Shown here one piece after another: positions 1-7,669 of a stretch of DNA of 11,220 nucleotides (positions are counted from its first letter, which is position 1; every line of letters starts with the position of its first letter). The DNA comes from Peptococcaceae bacterium (lineage in GTDB: Bacteria; Bacillota; Desulfitobacteriia; Desulfitobacteriales; Desulfitobacteriaceae): contig JAITOS010000141.1 of assembly GCA_031289815.1 (NCBI GenBank), positions 1-11,220 on the forward strand, in the 5' to 3' direction. Made by a program: the position numbers and the translations under genes. Below the pieces are notes generated by a model. The model was not told where the DNA came from. It made no database searches and saw only the letters and a program-made list of their open reading frames with translations.

Positions 1-391
1 TTTGATCGTTTTGGATCATTTTCAGGATAAAAGCGTAGTCTTCGCCGCTTAACGACAGTTCTCTTAAATTCCCGGAAACGGTCATGATCGCCCAGTAACC
101 GGTCGCCATCGCGTTATCCTGTCCGTACAGAGGCTTGAAATTATTACCGGCTTCACTATATACTTCACTGGGCAATTCGTTTGAACTCACGCTCTGATAG
201 TCGCCGGGGAGCCTCACCTCATTGGTTCCACCCGTTGAAGTAACCGCTTCCGTCCGGCTAAAATAAAGCTCTTTAAAAAAGGAAGGGAAGAGGAGATAGC
301 CGATCACCCCAATGATGACGACCCAGACGGCTAAGCTCTGCAAATCTTTTCCCCCCATATTCCGCGGCTGCCTTCTCCCATAGTTTGACAT
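1..391 (-). CDS. Partial small membrane-anchored protein of unknown function
   Basis: The reading frame is open to the left edge, so the C-terminus is missing; 130 codons are visible. The start is the ATG at 391, chosen because GGGAGG (399-404) sits 7 nt upstream; a second in-frame ATG at 358 has no such site. Residues 1-16 are polar and basic (start MSNYGRRQPRN). Residues about 19-36 form one hydrophobic segment (AVWVVIIGVIGYLLF), followed by a polar region rich in Ser, Glu and Asn with no motif I recognise. This suggests an N-in, C-out single-pass protein or an uncleaved signal anchor, with its bulk outside the membrane. It is divergent from uvrC across a 114-bp gap, so the two are not co-transcribed. 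I do not recognise the family. That it is a real gene rests on the ribosome binding site, the membrane segment and the uninterrupted frame. Confidence 0.7.
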   Translation of the reverse strand, partial: MSNYGRRQPRNMGGKDLQSLAVWVVIIGVIGYLLFPSFFKELYFSRTEAVTSTGGTNEVRLPGDYQSVSSNELPSEVYSEAGNNFKPLYGQDNAMATGYWAIMTVSGNLRELSLSGEDYAFILKMIQNDQ

Positions 392-459
392 CTTTCTGCC
401 TCCCGAGATCCACACTGTTATTCAATATATTCAGGATGGAGCGCCAGATATGCCACGGC

Positions 460-488
460 TTGCAACTTAAAGGCGGAAGCAATAGAAT
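460..488 (+). promoter_or_regulatory. Candidate sigma-A-type promoter for uvrC
   Basis: TTGCAA (460-465) and TAGAAT (483-488) are separated by exactly 17 nt. The -10 matches consensus at 5 of 6 positions and the -35 at 4 of 6. Transcription would start near 495, almost at the GGGGTGG ribosome binding site (495-501), leaving a leader of only about 11 nt before the ATG at 506. That shortness is the main reason for doubt. I see no equally good promoter for the divergent gene. Confidence 0.4.
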
Positions 489-505
489 ATAAACGGGGTG
501 GAAAG

Positions 506-2263
506 ATGGAATTGCTTCAGCAAAAGACCGATATCTTGCCTTGTAAACCCGGCGTTTATCTGATGAAAGACACGGAAGGGCAGATCATTTATATCGGTAA
601 AGCGAAAATATTGAAAAATAGAGTCCGCTCCTATTTTACCGGTTCGCACGACGGCAAAACCCAGCGGTTAGTGGGTTCCATCGCCGATTTTGAATATATC
701 GTTACCGATTCTGAAGTTGAAGCGCTCGTCCTGGAATGCAATCTGATCAAAAAACATACGCCGAAATACAATATATTGTTAAAAGACGATAAGTCCTATC
801 CTTATCTGCTGATTACCCACGAACAGCATCCCCGCCTGATCAGTACCCGGCAGGTGAGCAAGGGAAAAGGCCGCTACTACGGCCCCTATCCCAACGCCAC
901 CGCCGCCAGAGAAGCGGCGCGCCTGCTCAATCGCTTATTTCCTTTGCGCAAATGCAAACAACTCCCCCGTCAGTCTTGCATTTATTTTCATTTGAAACAA
1001 TGTCTCGGCCCCTGCATTCAGCCCATCCCTGCAACGGCCTACGCTCGGATCTGTAAAGAGATCAATTCCTTTCTCAAAGGCGGCCAAAACCAGGTGATCC
1101 GCGTTCTGGAAGCTAAAATGCAGGCCGCCGTCGATTCGCTGCATTTTGAATTGGCAAAACAATACCGGGATTTGATTCTGGATATCAAGTCTCTCGGGGA
1201 ACAACAAAAAATCACGCTGACCGATTTCATTGACCGCGACGTCATCGGCTATGCGCTTCAAGCCGAGCATATCTGCATCCAAATTTTTTATCTCCGTCAA
1301 GGCAAGATGATCGCCCGCGACCATTTTGTTTTTCCCTATATCGACGATGCGGAAGAGGCCTTTACGACCTTTGTCGCCCAGTTTTACGCGCAAGATCACC
1401 GCCTTGCGCCCAGAGAGATTCTCCTTCCCCCTATGGAGAATCCCGTCCTACAGGATTTTTTACCGGTTCTCTTTCCTCGGCGCGGCCAGAAACGCAAATT
1501 GCTTGAACTGGCTAACCAAAACGCCAAAATGTTCTTAGAAGAATCCTTCACCTTAAAAGCGCGGACTTTGGAGGATCAAGAAAACGCTCTGCTTGAATTA
1601 AGCGCGGCGTTAGGCATTCCTTTGCCAAACCGAATCGAATGTTTTGATATTTCTAATCTAGGCGCGACCAACGTCGTCGCCGGTATGGTTCAATTCCTCA
1701 ACGGCCAGCCTTATCGCAGCGGCTACCGAAAGTTTAACATTCATTTTGCCGGCGCTGTCATCAGCGACACGGCCGCGCTCTATCAAGCGGTAGAACGGCG
1801 CTACAGCCGCGTTCTGAAAGAAAAACTGCCCTTCCCGGATCTCATCCTGATTGACGGCGGCAAAGGCCAGGTGAAAGCGGCCCGCGAGGCTTTGGCCCAG
1901 CTGAAGCTTTCCTTACCTGTCGCCGGTTTAGTGAAAAACGAACGCCACCAGACAGAATCTTTGCTCGATCACTGCGGCAATCCTGTTTTACTGCTTAAAA
2001 ATACCGCGGCCTTTCGCTTTTTGGAAAGGATTCAGACGGAAGTCCATCGTTTTGCTTTAACCTTTCACCGCCAGCAGCGGAACCGAAAGATGACCGAGTC
2101 CCTGTTGGAAGCCATCCCGGGGATAGGCCCTAAACGCCGTCAAACCCTGATGATCAAGTTTAAGAGCCTGGAGCGTCTGCGCGCGGCGAGTACAGAAGAA
2201 CTCACCGCCGCCGGCCTGCCCCAACATACCGCTCTGAATGTCTACCGCCATTTTCACCCCTGA
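506..2263 (+). CDS. uvrC: UvrC, excinuclease ABC subunit C
   Basis: UvrC makes both incisions around a DNA lesion in nucleotide excision repair, acting in the cytoplasm with UvrA and UvrB. At 585 residues the length is normal for the family. Residues about 12-90 are the GIY-YIG nuclease domain for the 3' incision (GVYLM at 16-20, IIYIGKAK at 27-34, catalytic-type Glu in LVLECNLIKKH at 75-85). Four cysteines at 150, 158, 166 and 170 match the Cys cluster that binds iron-sulfur in characterised UvrC. Residues about 197-232 fit the UVR motif that contacts UvrB. Residues about 375-525 are the RNase H-like domain for the 5' incision, with the expected Asp381 (ECFDISN), Asp450 (LILIDGGKGQ) and His514 (EVHRFA). 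The C-terminus carries a helix-hairpin-helix (AIPGIGPKRRQTL). The ATG follows GGGGTGG. The gene seems to stand alone, divergent on its left and convergent with glnN on its right. The motif set leaves little doubt. Confidence 0.97.
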   Translation: MELLQQKTDILPCKPGVYLMKDTEGQIIYIGKAKILKNRVRSYFTGSHDGKTQRLVGSIADFEYIVTDSEVEALVLECNLIKKHTPKYNILLKDDKSYPYLLITHEQHPRLISTRQVSKGKGRYYGPYPNATAAREAARLLNRLFPLRKCKQLPRQSCIYFHLKQCLGPCIQPIPATAYARICKEINSFLKGGQNQVIRVLEAKMQAAVDSLHFELAKQYRDLILDIKSLGEQQKITLTDFIDRDVIGYALQAEHICIQIFYLRQGKMIARDHFVFPYIDDAEEAFTTFVAQFYAQDHRLAPREILLPPMENPVLQDFLPVLFPRRGQKRKLLELANQNAKMFLEESFTLKARTLEDQENALLELSAALGIPLPNRIECFDISNLGATNVVAGMVQFLNGQPYRSGYRKFNIHFAGAVISDTAALYQAVERRYSRVLKEKLPFPDLILIDGGKGQVKAAREALAQLKLSLPVAGLVKNERHQTESLLDHCGNPVLLLKNTAAFRFLERIQTEVHRFALTFHRQQRNRKMTESLLEAIPGIGPKRRQTLMIKFKSLERLRAASTEELTAAGLPQHTALNVYRHFHP

Positions 2264-2362
2264 TTCGCTTTAGAGACAACCCCTTGCTTTCTTTGGGGAT
2301 TACCCGGATTCTCCTCATCGCGGCGGCCCACGCTTCAACGCCCTCCCCAAACCCCAAAGACA

Positions 2363-2469
2363 GCCGAAGGGCAGACGGTTCCGCGAAAAGCGAGGCAGGG
2401 ATGCCGAGCGCGTCCCTTTGCGCCAGGAAGGCGCAGCGGGACGAAAAGCGGAACCGTCTGCCCTTCGGC
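2363..2469. repeat. Nested palindromic element with perfect 22-bp inverted repeats
   Basis: The arms 2363-2384 and 2448-2469 are exact reverse complements over 22 bp (core GGGCAGACGGTTCCG). Between them, 2412-2424 pairs with 2430-2442 in a second stem (5 pairs, one T/C mismatch, one G-T wobble, 6 pairs) with loop AGGAA. The word GAAAAGCG occurs just inside the left arm and again overlapping the right arm. The whole would fold as a long cruciform or RNA hairpin. The shape fits a dispersed REP- or MITE-like palindromic repeat; it carries no ORF of its own that I trust. It lacks the U-tract of a terminator. Other copies in the genome would be expected, but none is visible in this window. Confidence 0.75.
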
Positions 2470-2527
2470 GACCCCAGCAAAAAACAAATACCCGCACCTC
2501 CGCCCTTCGCGACCCCAGAAAAATACT
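2461..2527. repeat. Imperfect direct repeat next to the palindrome
   Basis: The segment at 2461-2490 and the segment at 2503-2527 share the pattern CCCTTCG, CGACCCCAG, an A-rich run and AATAC, with small indels. The first copy overlaps the right arm of the palindrome. The repeat suggests the palindrome is part of a larger tandem or dispersed repeat unit whose boundary lies near 2527. Confidence 0.5.
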
Positions 2528-2540
2528 AAGATCAGAACGT

Positions 2541-2588
2541 AAAAAGGGCGTCCTCACGATGATTTTTCAATCATCATGAGACACCCTT
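2541..2588 (-). terminator. Rho-independent terminator of glnN
   Basis: On the minus strand the arm AAGGGTGTCTCATGATGATT (2588-2569) pairs with the arm ending GGACGCCCTT, with two G-U wobbles and one bulged base. The loop is short (about GAAA) and the stem runs into TTTTT at 2545-2541. It lies 35 nt past the glnN stop. In the plus direction the stem is followed by a poor T-tract (CTTCTTGACACG), so any role for uvrC would be weaker. Confidence 0.88.
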
Positions 2589-2622
2589 CTTGACACGTTT
2601 TCTCAGGCGGCGTTTTTATCCT

Positions 2623-4716
2623 TTAGTTTACGCTGTATAAGATTTCCCCATAAGACGGAATCGTCCAATGCTTTTTACTTACCAGCATTTCCAGCTCATC
2701 CACCGTCAGCCGCAATTCATTCATCGCCATGAAAACTTTTTCACGATAGGCCTTCGCCAATTCCAGGCTATCGCTGATTCCCTTAACCTGAACCGTCTGT
2801 TCGCTCAGCTCGGTCAGTCTCTTTTCAAGGCAAACCATCAGCTTTGATATTTTCACGAGCAAGCCTTCCTCCGGTGAAGTGAGGAATTCCTCTCCCAGAT
2901 CTTTTTTGCGCTTAATCAATACCGCCAGCTCATTTTGGTAGCTGATAACCGACGGAAAAATCTCTTTATTCACCATGTCGATCATCGTCATGGCCTCAAT
3001 ATTGATGGTCTTGGAATAATTATCGAGGAAGATCTCATAGCGGGACTCCACTTCGTTAGGGCTCAACACATGATGTTTTTCAAACACCGCGATATTCTTT
3101 TTGGCGATAAAGGCCGGCAAGGCGTCGGGCGTCGTCTTCAGATTCAGTAGGCCGCGTCTTTCCGCTTCCTCTACCCAGGCGTTGTCATAGCCGTTGCCGT
3201 TAAAGATAATCCGCTTGTGATCCTTGATCGTCTTTTTGATAAGCGCGCTCAGATCAGAGACGAAGTTTTTCGACTTTTCCAGCTGATCGGCAAATTGGGA
3301 CAACACTTCCGCGACGACCGTATTGAGGGTAAAATTCGGCCCTGAGATGGAGAAGGTGGAACCTACCATGCGGAACTCGAATTTATTACCGGTAAAGGCA
3401 AAAGGCGAGGTGCGGTTTCTGTCCGTCGTATCCTTGGGGAAATGCGGCAGCACACTCGCGCCGATCTCCATCTGGATCTTCTCTTTCCCCTGATATTCGC
3501 GGTTGTCGTCGATGGCCGACAGGATTTCCGTCAGCTCATCCCCCAGGAAGATCGACACAATCGCCGGGGGCGCTTCATTCGCGCCTAAGCGGTGATCATT
3601 GCCGGCATTGGCGATCGAAACGCGCAGCAGATCCTGATAATCGTCCACCGCTTTGATCACCGCCACCAGAAACAGCAGGAACTGCGCGTTCTCCGAAGGG
3701 GTTTCCCCCGGCTCCAGCAGATTCGCGCCGGTATCGGTGGTCATCGACCAGTTGTTATGTTTGCCGCTGCCGTTAATGCCCGCAAACGGTTTTTCATGCA
3801 ATAAACAGGCCAGTCCGTGCTCGTTGGCGACGCGTTTCATCACTTCCATCGTCAGCTGGTTGTGATCCACCGCGATATTGGTGGTCGAGAATACCGGCGC
3901 CAGCTCGTGCTGAGCCGGGGCAACTTCGTTGTGCTTGGTCTTGGCCAGAATCCCCAGCTTCCACAGCTCTTCCTCCAGGTTTTTCATGAACGCCGATACG
4001 CGCGATTTGATCGCCCCGAAGTAATGATCCTCCATCTCCTGCCCTTTGGACGGTCTCGCTCCAAAAAGCGTCCGACCGCAATACACCAGGTCAGGGCGTT
4101 TCAGGAAGACCTCTTTGTCGATCAGGAAATATTCCTGTTCCGGCCCTACGGTCGTGGATACGCTTTTCGCCTTGTCATTGCCAAACAACCTCAGAATCCG
4201 CAACGCCTGCCGATCAATCGCTTCCATTGAGCGCAAGAGCGGCGTCTTTTTATCAAGCGCTTCGCCGCTGTAGGAGCAAAAAGCCGTCGGGATACACAGG
4301 GTGCCGTCTTTGATAAAGGCATACGAGGTCGGATCCCAGGCCGTATAGCCTCTGGCCTCAAAGGTAGCCCGTAAGCCGCCGGAGGGAAAACTGGAAGCGT
4401 CCGGTTCGCCGCGAACCAGCTCTGATCCTGAAAACTCCATGATAATTTTGCCGTTGCCGATCGGAGAAATAAAACTGTCGTGTTTTTCCGCCGTAATGCC
4501 GGTCATCGGCTGGAACCAATGCGTGAAATGCGTCGCCCCTTTTTCGAGCGCCCAGTCTTTCATCGCGTTGGCGACGACGTTGGCGACGTCGAGTTGAAGG
4601 CGTTTCCCATCAGCGATGGTCTTTTTCAGCGCCTTATAGATGTCCTTCGGAAGCCGCGCTTGCATCACCGCGTCGTGAAATACCATGCTTCCAAACAAAT
4701 TCGGTATGTCCTTCAT
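2623..4716 (-). CDS. glnN: Type III glutamine synthetase (GSIII)
   Basis: The enzyme makes glutamine from glutamate, ammonia and ATP in the cytoplasm and is a main entry point for nitrogen. The 697 residues match the long GSIII family (about 700-730) rather than type I (about 470). GSIII hallmarks are present: WFQPMTG (67-73), FPSGGLRATFEARGYTAWD near 110-129, the metal-binding stretch VGPEQEYFLID (190-200), EVAPAQHELAP (264-274), NGSGKHNNWS (315-324), NDHRLGANEAPPA (373-385) and NRTSPFAFTGNKFEFR (434-449). The start is the ATG at 4716 because AGGAGG (4726-4731) lies 9 nt upstream and MKDIPNLFG is a family-like N-terminus. The frame is open upstream to an ATG at 4797, but those 27 codons have no good ribosome binding site. 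The gene appears monocistronic, with its own promoter, a leader hairpin and a terminator. Regulation by attenuation in the leader is suspected. Confidence 0.96.
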   Translation of the reverse strand: MKDIPNLFGSMVFHDAVMQARLPKDIYKALKKTIADGKRLQLDVANVVANAMKDWALEKGATHFTHWFQPMTGITAEKHDSFISPIGNGKIIMEFSGSELVRGEPDASSFPSGGLRATFEARGYTAWDPTSYAFIKDGTLCIPTAFCSYSGEALDKKTPLLRSMEAIDRQALRILRLFGNDKAKSVSTTVGPEQEYFLIDKEVFLKRPDLVYCGRTLFGARPSKGQEMEDHYFGAIKSRVSAFMKNLEEELWKLGILAKTKHNEVAPAQHELAPVFSTTNIAVDHNQLTMEVMKRVANEHGLACLLHEKPFAGINGSGKHNNWSMTTDTGANLLEPGETPSENAQFLLFLVAVIKAVDDYQDLLRVSIANAGNDHRLGANEAPPAIVSIFLGDELTEILSAIDDNREYQGKEKIQMEIGASVLPHFPKDTTDRNRTSPFAFTGNKFEFRMVGSTFSISGPNFTLNTVVAEVLSQFADQLEKSKNFVSDLSALIKKTIKDHKRIIFNGNGYDNAWVEEAERRGLLNLKTTPDALPAFIAKKNIAVFEKHHVLSPNEVESRYEIFLDNYSKTINIEAMTMIDMVNKEIFPSVISYQNELAVLIKRKKDLGEEFLTSPEEGLLVKISKLMVCLEKRLTELSEQTVQVKGISDSLELAKAYREKVFMAMNELRLTVDELEMLVSKKHWTIPSYGEILYSVN

Positions 4717-4725
4717 CAATGTATA

Positions 4726-4731
4726 CCTCCT
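4726..4731 (-). promoter_or_regulatory. Ribosome binding site deciding the glnN start
   Basis: A perfect AGGAGG stands 9 nt before the ATG at 4716. It shows that the upstream in-frame ATG at 4797 is not the main start and shortens the protein by 27 residues. Confidence 0.85.
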
Positions 4732-4805
4732 GCTAAAGAGTGATTTTTGTATTTTGCAAACAGCCGCATAGCGCTGTCGTTTGCCAAGTTCCCTCATTTA
4801 CCTGT

Positions 4806-4843
4806 AAAAAAATAAAAGTGTTGCAGACAATAGTCTACAGCAC
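4806..4843 (-). terminator. Terminator-like hairpin in the glnN leader (candidate attenuator)
   Basis: On the minus strand GTG-C-TGTAGAC (4843-4833) pairs with GTCTGCA-A-CAC (4828-4818). That makes 10 pairs, one of them G-U, with a single C/A mismatch and loop TATT. The tract TTTTATTTTTTT (4817-4806) follows directly. This is the full signature of an intrinsic terminator, placed between the glnN promoter and the glnN start. A competing hairpin can form from 4854 to 4832 (AGTCAGCA, loop ACGG, TGCT-GTA-GACT), which would consume the terminator's 5' arm. It could instead, or also, end read-through transcripts from the transporter operon, whose last stop lies 115 bp upstream and which shows no other terminator. 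Confidence 0.75.
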
Positions 4844-4862
4844 CGTTGCTGACTACGGTGTT

Positions 4863-4891
4863 AATATAGCATGTTTTTTTTTCTCTGTCAA
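4863..4891 (-). promoter_or_regulatory. Sigma-A-type promoter for glnN
   Basis: On the minus strand a perfect TTGACA (4891-4886) is followed after exactly 17 nt by TATATT (4868-4863), 5 of 6 matches to consensus. An A-run occupies much of the spacer. Transcription should begin near 4856, giving a leader of about 140 nt to the ATG at 4716 that contains the hairpin at 4806-4843. Confidence 0.8.
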
Positions 4892-4957
4892 GTAATCTGC
4901 GCTCAAAATGTTTTCAGGATAAATTTTTGAATACATTTTTCATCTGCACTCCCTTCC

Positions 4958-7669
4958 TCAGTCCTCCACCAGTCCGTACTTGACCTTGATCCTGTCGAGC
5001 TTCTCAAGCATGGGGCGCGCGATGATCAACAAAAACGTCACCGTCGCCGCCGCGTGTACGAGATCAAAGGGGAGTCCCTGCAAATAAGCGGCGTAAAACA
5101 TCGCTTTCGTTGGCTGTGATTGGTACATCAGCACCATCGCGGGGTTCATGATCCCGCCATAAATCACGACCGTAGCCAAACCGCCGAACAGGGCTAACGC
5201 AGCGCGGCTCCGGCGCATCAAGCCTTTTTTGAATAATACGCCCGCCAAAAAGCCTATGATGCCAAAAGCGCACATTTGCCAAGGCGTCCACGGCCCTTGC
5301 CCGAAAAACATATTGCTCACAAAGGCCGTCATCGCGCCGACGAGAAATCCTGTCTCGCCCCCGAGCGCCACCCCGGCGATAATCACCAGCGCCACGACGG
5401 GCTTAAACTGCGGCAGCATGAAGAAAGCGCCGCGTCCCGCCACGGCGATGGCGCACAGCACGGCGATAACGACCAGTTCCCGTGCCTGCGGCTTCCGGCT
5501 TTCAAATACGAGCGCGAAGGGAAGCATGGTTTCGAGAATCATCAGTAGCGAGATGAAATAGTATTTACGATCGCCAAAAAAGTAGGTTCCGACGTAAATG
5601 GTCAACGGGATGACGAGCAGAATGATCGTTGTTGCCGCGAGGGTTCGCTTTGAGAGTTTTCGGCGCTCCGGCGCAGTCTGTAGCGCCAGCGGCGACCGAT
5701 CGCGTTTCCAGGTCAGGGCGAGGACAAAACCGATGGCTTCCAGCGCCAGGGCTGTCATAAGACCGGCGTAGCGCCAAACCGCGGCAGGATCATTCGCCAG
5801 GTTGACTACCTCGCCGCCGCCCGCAAGGAATGCCTTCAAACCGTCAACATGCAAGGCGGCAAAAATAGCTGTCAAAAGCCAGCAGAAGGCAAACGCGCCC
5901 GCCAATAGTTTGCGCGGCGGCGTCAGTTTCACGCTCCGCGCTTTAGCGCTTTGAACCGCCGCCGCTTTGTCCGGCAACGCGTATTCACCGCCGTCCGCGT
6001 CGAGAACAGGTTTTGGGGGAACGTCGCCGCCGAGCGCCGTGATTACGTCGTCAACCGTTACCGCCTCCGGCAAAATTTGCCTTGCCATGCGGTTCGCGCT
6101 CGTCGTGTAAAAGCTGTTGCCGGAGAAAAAGGCGCGGGGCGCGCCTTCGGACACGATGTTGCCGTCGAAAAACAGGGCGCAGCGGTCGGCGTGTTCGGCG
6201 CAAAATTCAATGTCGTGGCTCACCATCACAACCGCGACGCCCGCCGCCGTCAGGCGTTTCAAAATCCCCGCGAAAATTTGCTTGAACTCCGCATCCAACC
6301 CCTTCGTCGGTTCGTCGAGCAGCAGGATTCGCGGTTGCAATAACAGCACTTTCGCCAGCGCGGCGCGCTGCTGCTCCCCGCCTGAGAGATCGTAGGGATG
6401 TGAATCCAGCAGCCCGTCCAAACGACAGAGCGTGGACATGGCGCGGAGCCTCTCCTCCTTTTCAGCCTTCGAGAGTTTCCTGCCGGAGAAGATTTCCAAT
6501 AAGTCCTCGCCTACGGTTTTCCTCACAAACAACGCCTGTGGATTTTGCGGCAGGACGCCAAGCAGTCCGTCAAATAAAGCGTCGTGTTTTTCTATGGGTT
6601 TGCCGTCAAGCAAGACCTTGCCGCGATAGGGCTTGCGGAGGTTCGCCAGCAGCGAGAGCGCGGTTGTTTTTCCCGTGCCGTTGCCGCCGAGGATTGCGGA
6701 GAGCTGTCCGGCGCAGGCTTTGTAGGACAAGCCTTTTACGATGTCGGGCAGTTCTTTGGCATATTTGAAATAAACACCGTCAAGCGCCACGACGGCCTTC
6801 CCGCAGCCCCCCGTCTCTTCGACTGCCAGCCGTCCGCCGTCAACGGTCAGGCGCGCTAGCCAGGATCGCCCGTCCCGAACCGTCAGCGGGCAGGAAAAAT
6901 CATTCGCCACCGCGCTCCATACACGCATGGCGGCCGGCATGGCGAGGAACATCCCGTGGTTTTTCGCCCGAAGCTCCGCGCCAATTTCGGCGGGACTGCC
7001 AGCCGCGATAATCCGCCCCGCATCCATGACGAAAGCGCGGGTGCAGAGAGGAAATACTTCCTCCAAGCGATGTTCGGTCAGAATGACCGTCACGCCCAAT
7101 TCGCGGTTGATTTTCCCCACCGCCGCCAGAAACTCCGAGGCGGCGATGGGATCCAGCTGGCCCGTCGGCTCGTCGAGTATCAAAACGCTCGGCTGCATCG
7201 CCATAATGGACGCTAAGTTAAGCAACTGTTTCTGCCCGCCCGAAAGCTCCGCGACATTCTTGTGGAACCAGGTCTGAATCCCGAAAAACGACGCCATTTC
7301 CGCCACGCGCAGCCGAATCGCCGCCTGGTCAAAGCCGAGAGATTCCAAGCCAAACGCCAGCTCGTGCCATACCTTGTCCGTGACCATCTGATTGTCCGGA
7401 CTCTGCATTACGAAACCGATTTTCGCACTCTGTTCACGCTGCCCCAAGGTGAAAATATCCGCGCCTTCAAAGAAAATCCGTCCGCTTCTTACCCCGTGCG
7501 GCGAGAAAATAGGCTTTAGCTGGCGCAAGAGCGTCGTTTTTCCGCAGCCGGACGGCCCGCAAAGCGCGGCAAACGCGCCCTGCTCAATGGCGAGGGTGAG
7601 ATCCGCGAGCGTCGGGCGTTCACGCTCCGGGTAGGTAAACGTCAGATTTTCGAGACGATAGCTTTCCAC
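4958..7669 (-). CDS. ECF transporter fusion: two ATPase domains plus S-component-like membrane domain
   Basis: This 903-residue protein combines three parts of an energy-coupling factor vitamin/metal importer. ATPase 1 spans about 1-240: Walker A GPSGCGKTT (38-46), Q-loop Gln89, signature ELSGGQKQ (141-148), Walker B LILDEPTG (163-170), switch His200. ATPase 2 spans about 293-515: GGNGTGKTT (328-336), Gln375, LSGGEQQRA (428-436), LLLDEP (449-454), His485. Both sites look intact. A linker (about 520-585) leads to two hydrophobic segments (about 589-608, 633-653) and then a multi-helix region (about 677-890). That region has the small-residue-rich look of an S component, with RGAFFMLPQFKP and FFGQGPWTPWQM. 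The substrate cannot be read from these motifs; the neighbours suggest a corrinoid. The start is GTG at 7669, with AAGGAGG 7 nt upstream, inside the end of ecfT. The genes overlap by 28 nt, implying translational coupling. Confidence 0.9.
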   Translation of the reverse strand: MESYRLENLTFTYPERERPTLADLTLAIEQGAFAALCGPSGCGKTTLLRQLKPIFSPHGVRSGRIFFEGADIFTLGQREQSAKIGFVMQSPDNQMVTDKVWHELAFGLESLGFDQAAIRLRVAEMASFFGIQTWFHKNVAELSGGQKQLLNLASIMAMQPSVLILDEPTGQLDPIAASEFLAAVGKINRELGVTVILTEHRLEEVFPLCTRAFVMDAGRIIAAGSPAEIGAELRAKNHGMFLAMPAAMRVWSAVANDFSCPLTVRDGRSWLARLTVDGGRLAVEETGGCGKAVVALDGVYFKYAKELPDIVKGLSYKACAGQLSAILGGNGTGKTTALSLLANLRKPYRGKVLLDGKPIEKHDALFDGLLGVLPQNPQALFVRKTVGEDLLEIFSGRKLSKAEKEERLRAMSTLCRLDGLLDSHPYDLSGGEQQRAALAKVLLLQPRILLLDEPTKGLDAEFKQIFAGILKRLTAAGVAVVMVSHDIEFCAEHADRCALFFDGNIVSEGAPRAFFSGNSFYTTSANRMARQILPEAVTVDDVITALGGDVPPKPVLDADGGEYALPDKAAAVQSAKARSVKLTPPRKLLAGAFAFCWLLTAIFAALHVDGLKAFLAGGGEVVNLANDPAAVWRYAGLMTALALEAIGFVLALTWKRDRSPLALQTAPERRKLSKRTLAATTIILLVIPLTIYVGTYFFGDRKYYFISLLMILETMLPFALVFESRKPQARELVVIAVLCAIAVAGRGAFFMLPQFKPVVALVIIAGVALGGETGFLVGAMTAFVSNMFFGQGPWTPWQMCAFGIIGFLAGVLFKKGLMRRSRAALALFGGLATVVIYGGIMNPAMVLMYQSQPTKAMFYAAYLQGLPFDLVHAAATVTFLLIIARPMLEKLDRIKVKYGLVED

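Larger units (their letters stand above)
2264..2622. other. Convergent intergenic region between uvrC and glnN, repeat-rich
   Basis: This 359-bp gap separates the stops of uvrC and glnN. It begins with a weak CCCC...GGGG hairpin (about 2279-2297) lacking a T-tract, so no convincing uvrC terminator is seen. The centre holds the nested palindrome (2363-2469) and a short direct repeat reaching 2527. The right end holds the glnN terminator. Three ORFs of 80-92 codons cross the gap on both strands, but they overlap one another on the palindrome, lack ribosome binding sites and have low-complexity compositions, so I do not call them genes. Confidence 0.7.

Noticed and set aside
273..482. 69-codon minus-strand ORF upstream of the first gene
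   Set aside because: It is in another frame of the membrane-protein gene and has no ribosome binding site or recognisable feature.
2279..2297. Hairpin after uvrC as its terminator
   Set aside because: Only four G-C pairs with an 11-nt loop and no T-tract follow, which is too weak to call.
2202..2557. Three overlapping ORFs of 80-92 codons on both strands (2202-2480 minus, 2284-2529 plus, 2315-2557 minus)
   Set aside because: They are mirror readings of the palindrome, lack ribosome binding sites, overlap each other and have Arg/Pro/Ser-biased translations typical of non-coding repeats.
4717..4797. Extended glnN start at the ATG at 4797, adding 27 residues
   Set aside because: No good ribosome binding site there, while AGGAGG stands 9 nt before the ATG at 4716, and the added residues are unlike a GSIII N-terminus.
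4832..4856. ANTAR-type dual-hexaloop antiterminator in the glnN leader
   Set aside because: One possible loop (AACGGT) has A at position 1 and G at position 4, but the second hairpin has a TATT tetraloop, so the paired-hexaloop pattern is not met.
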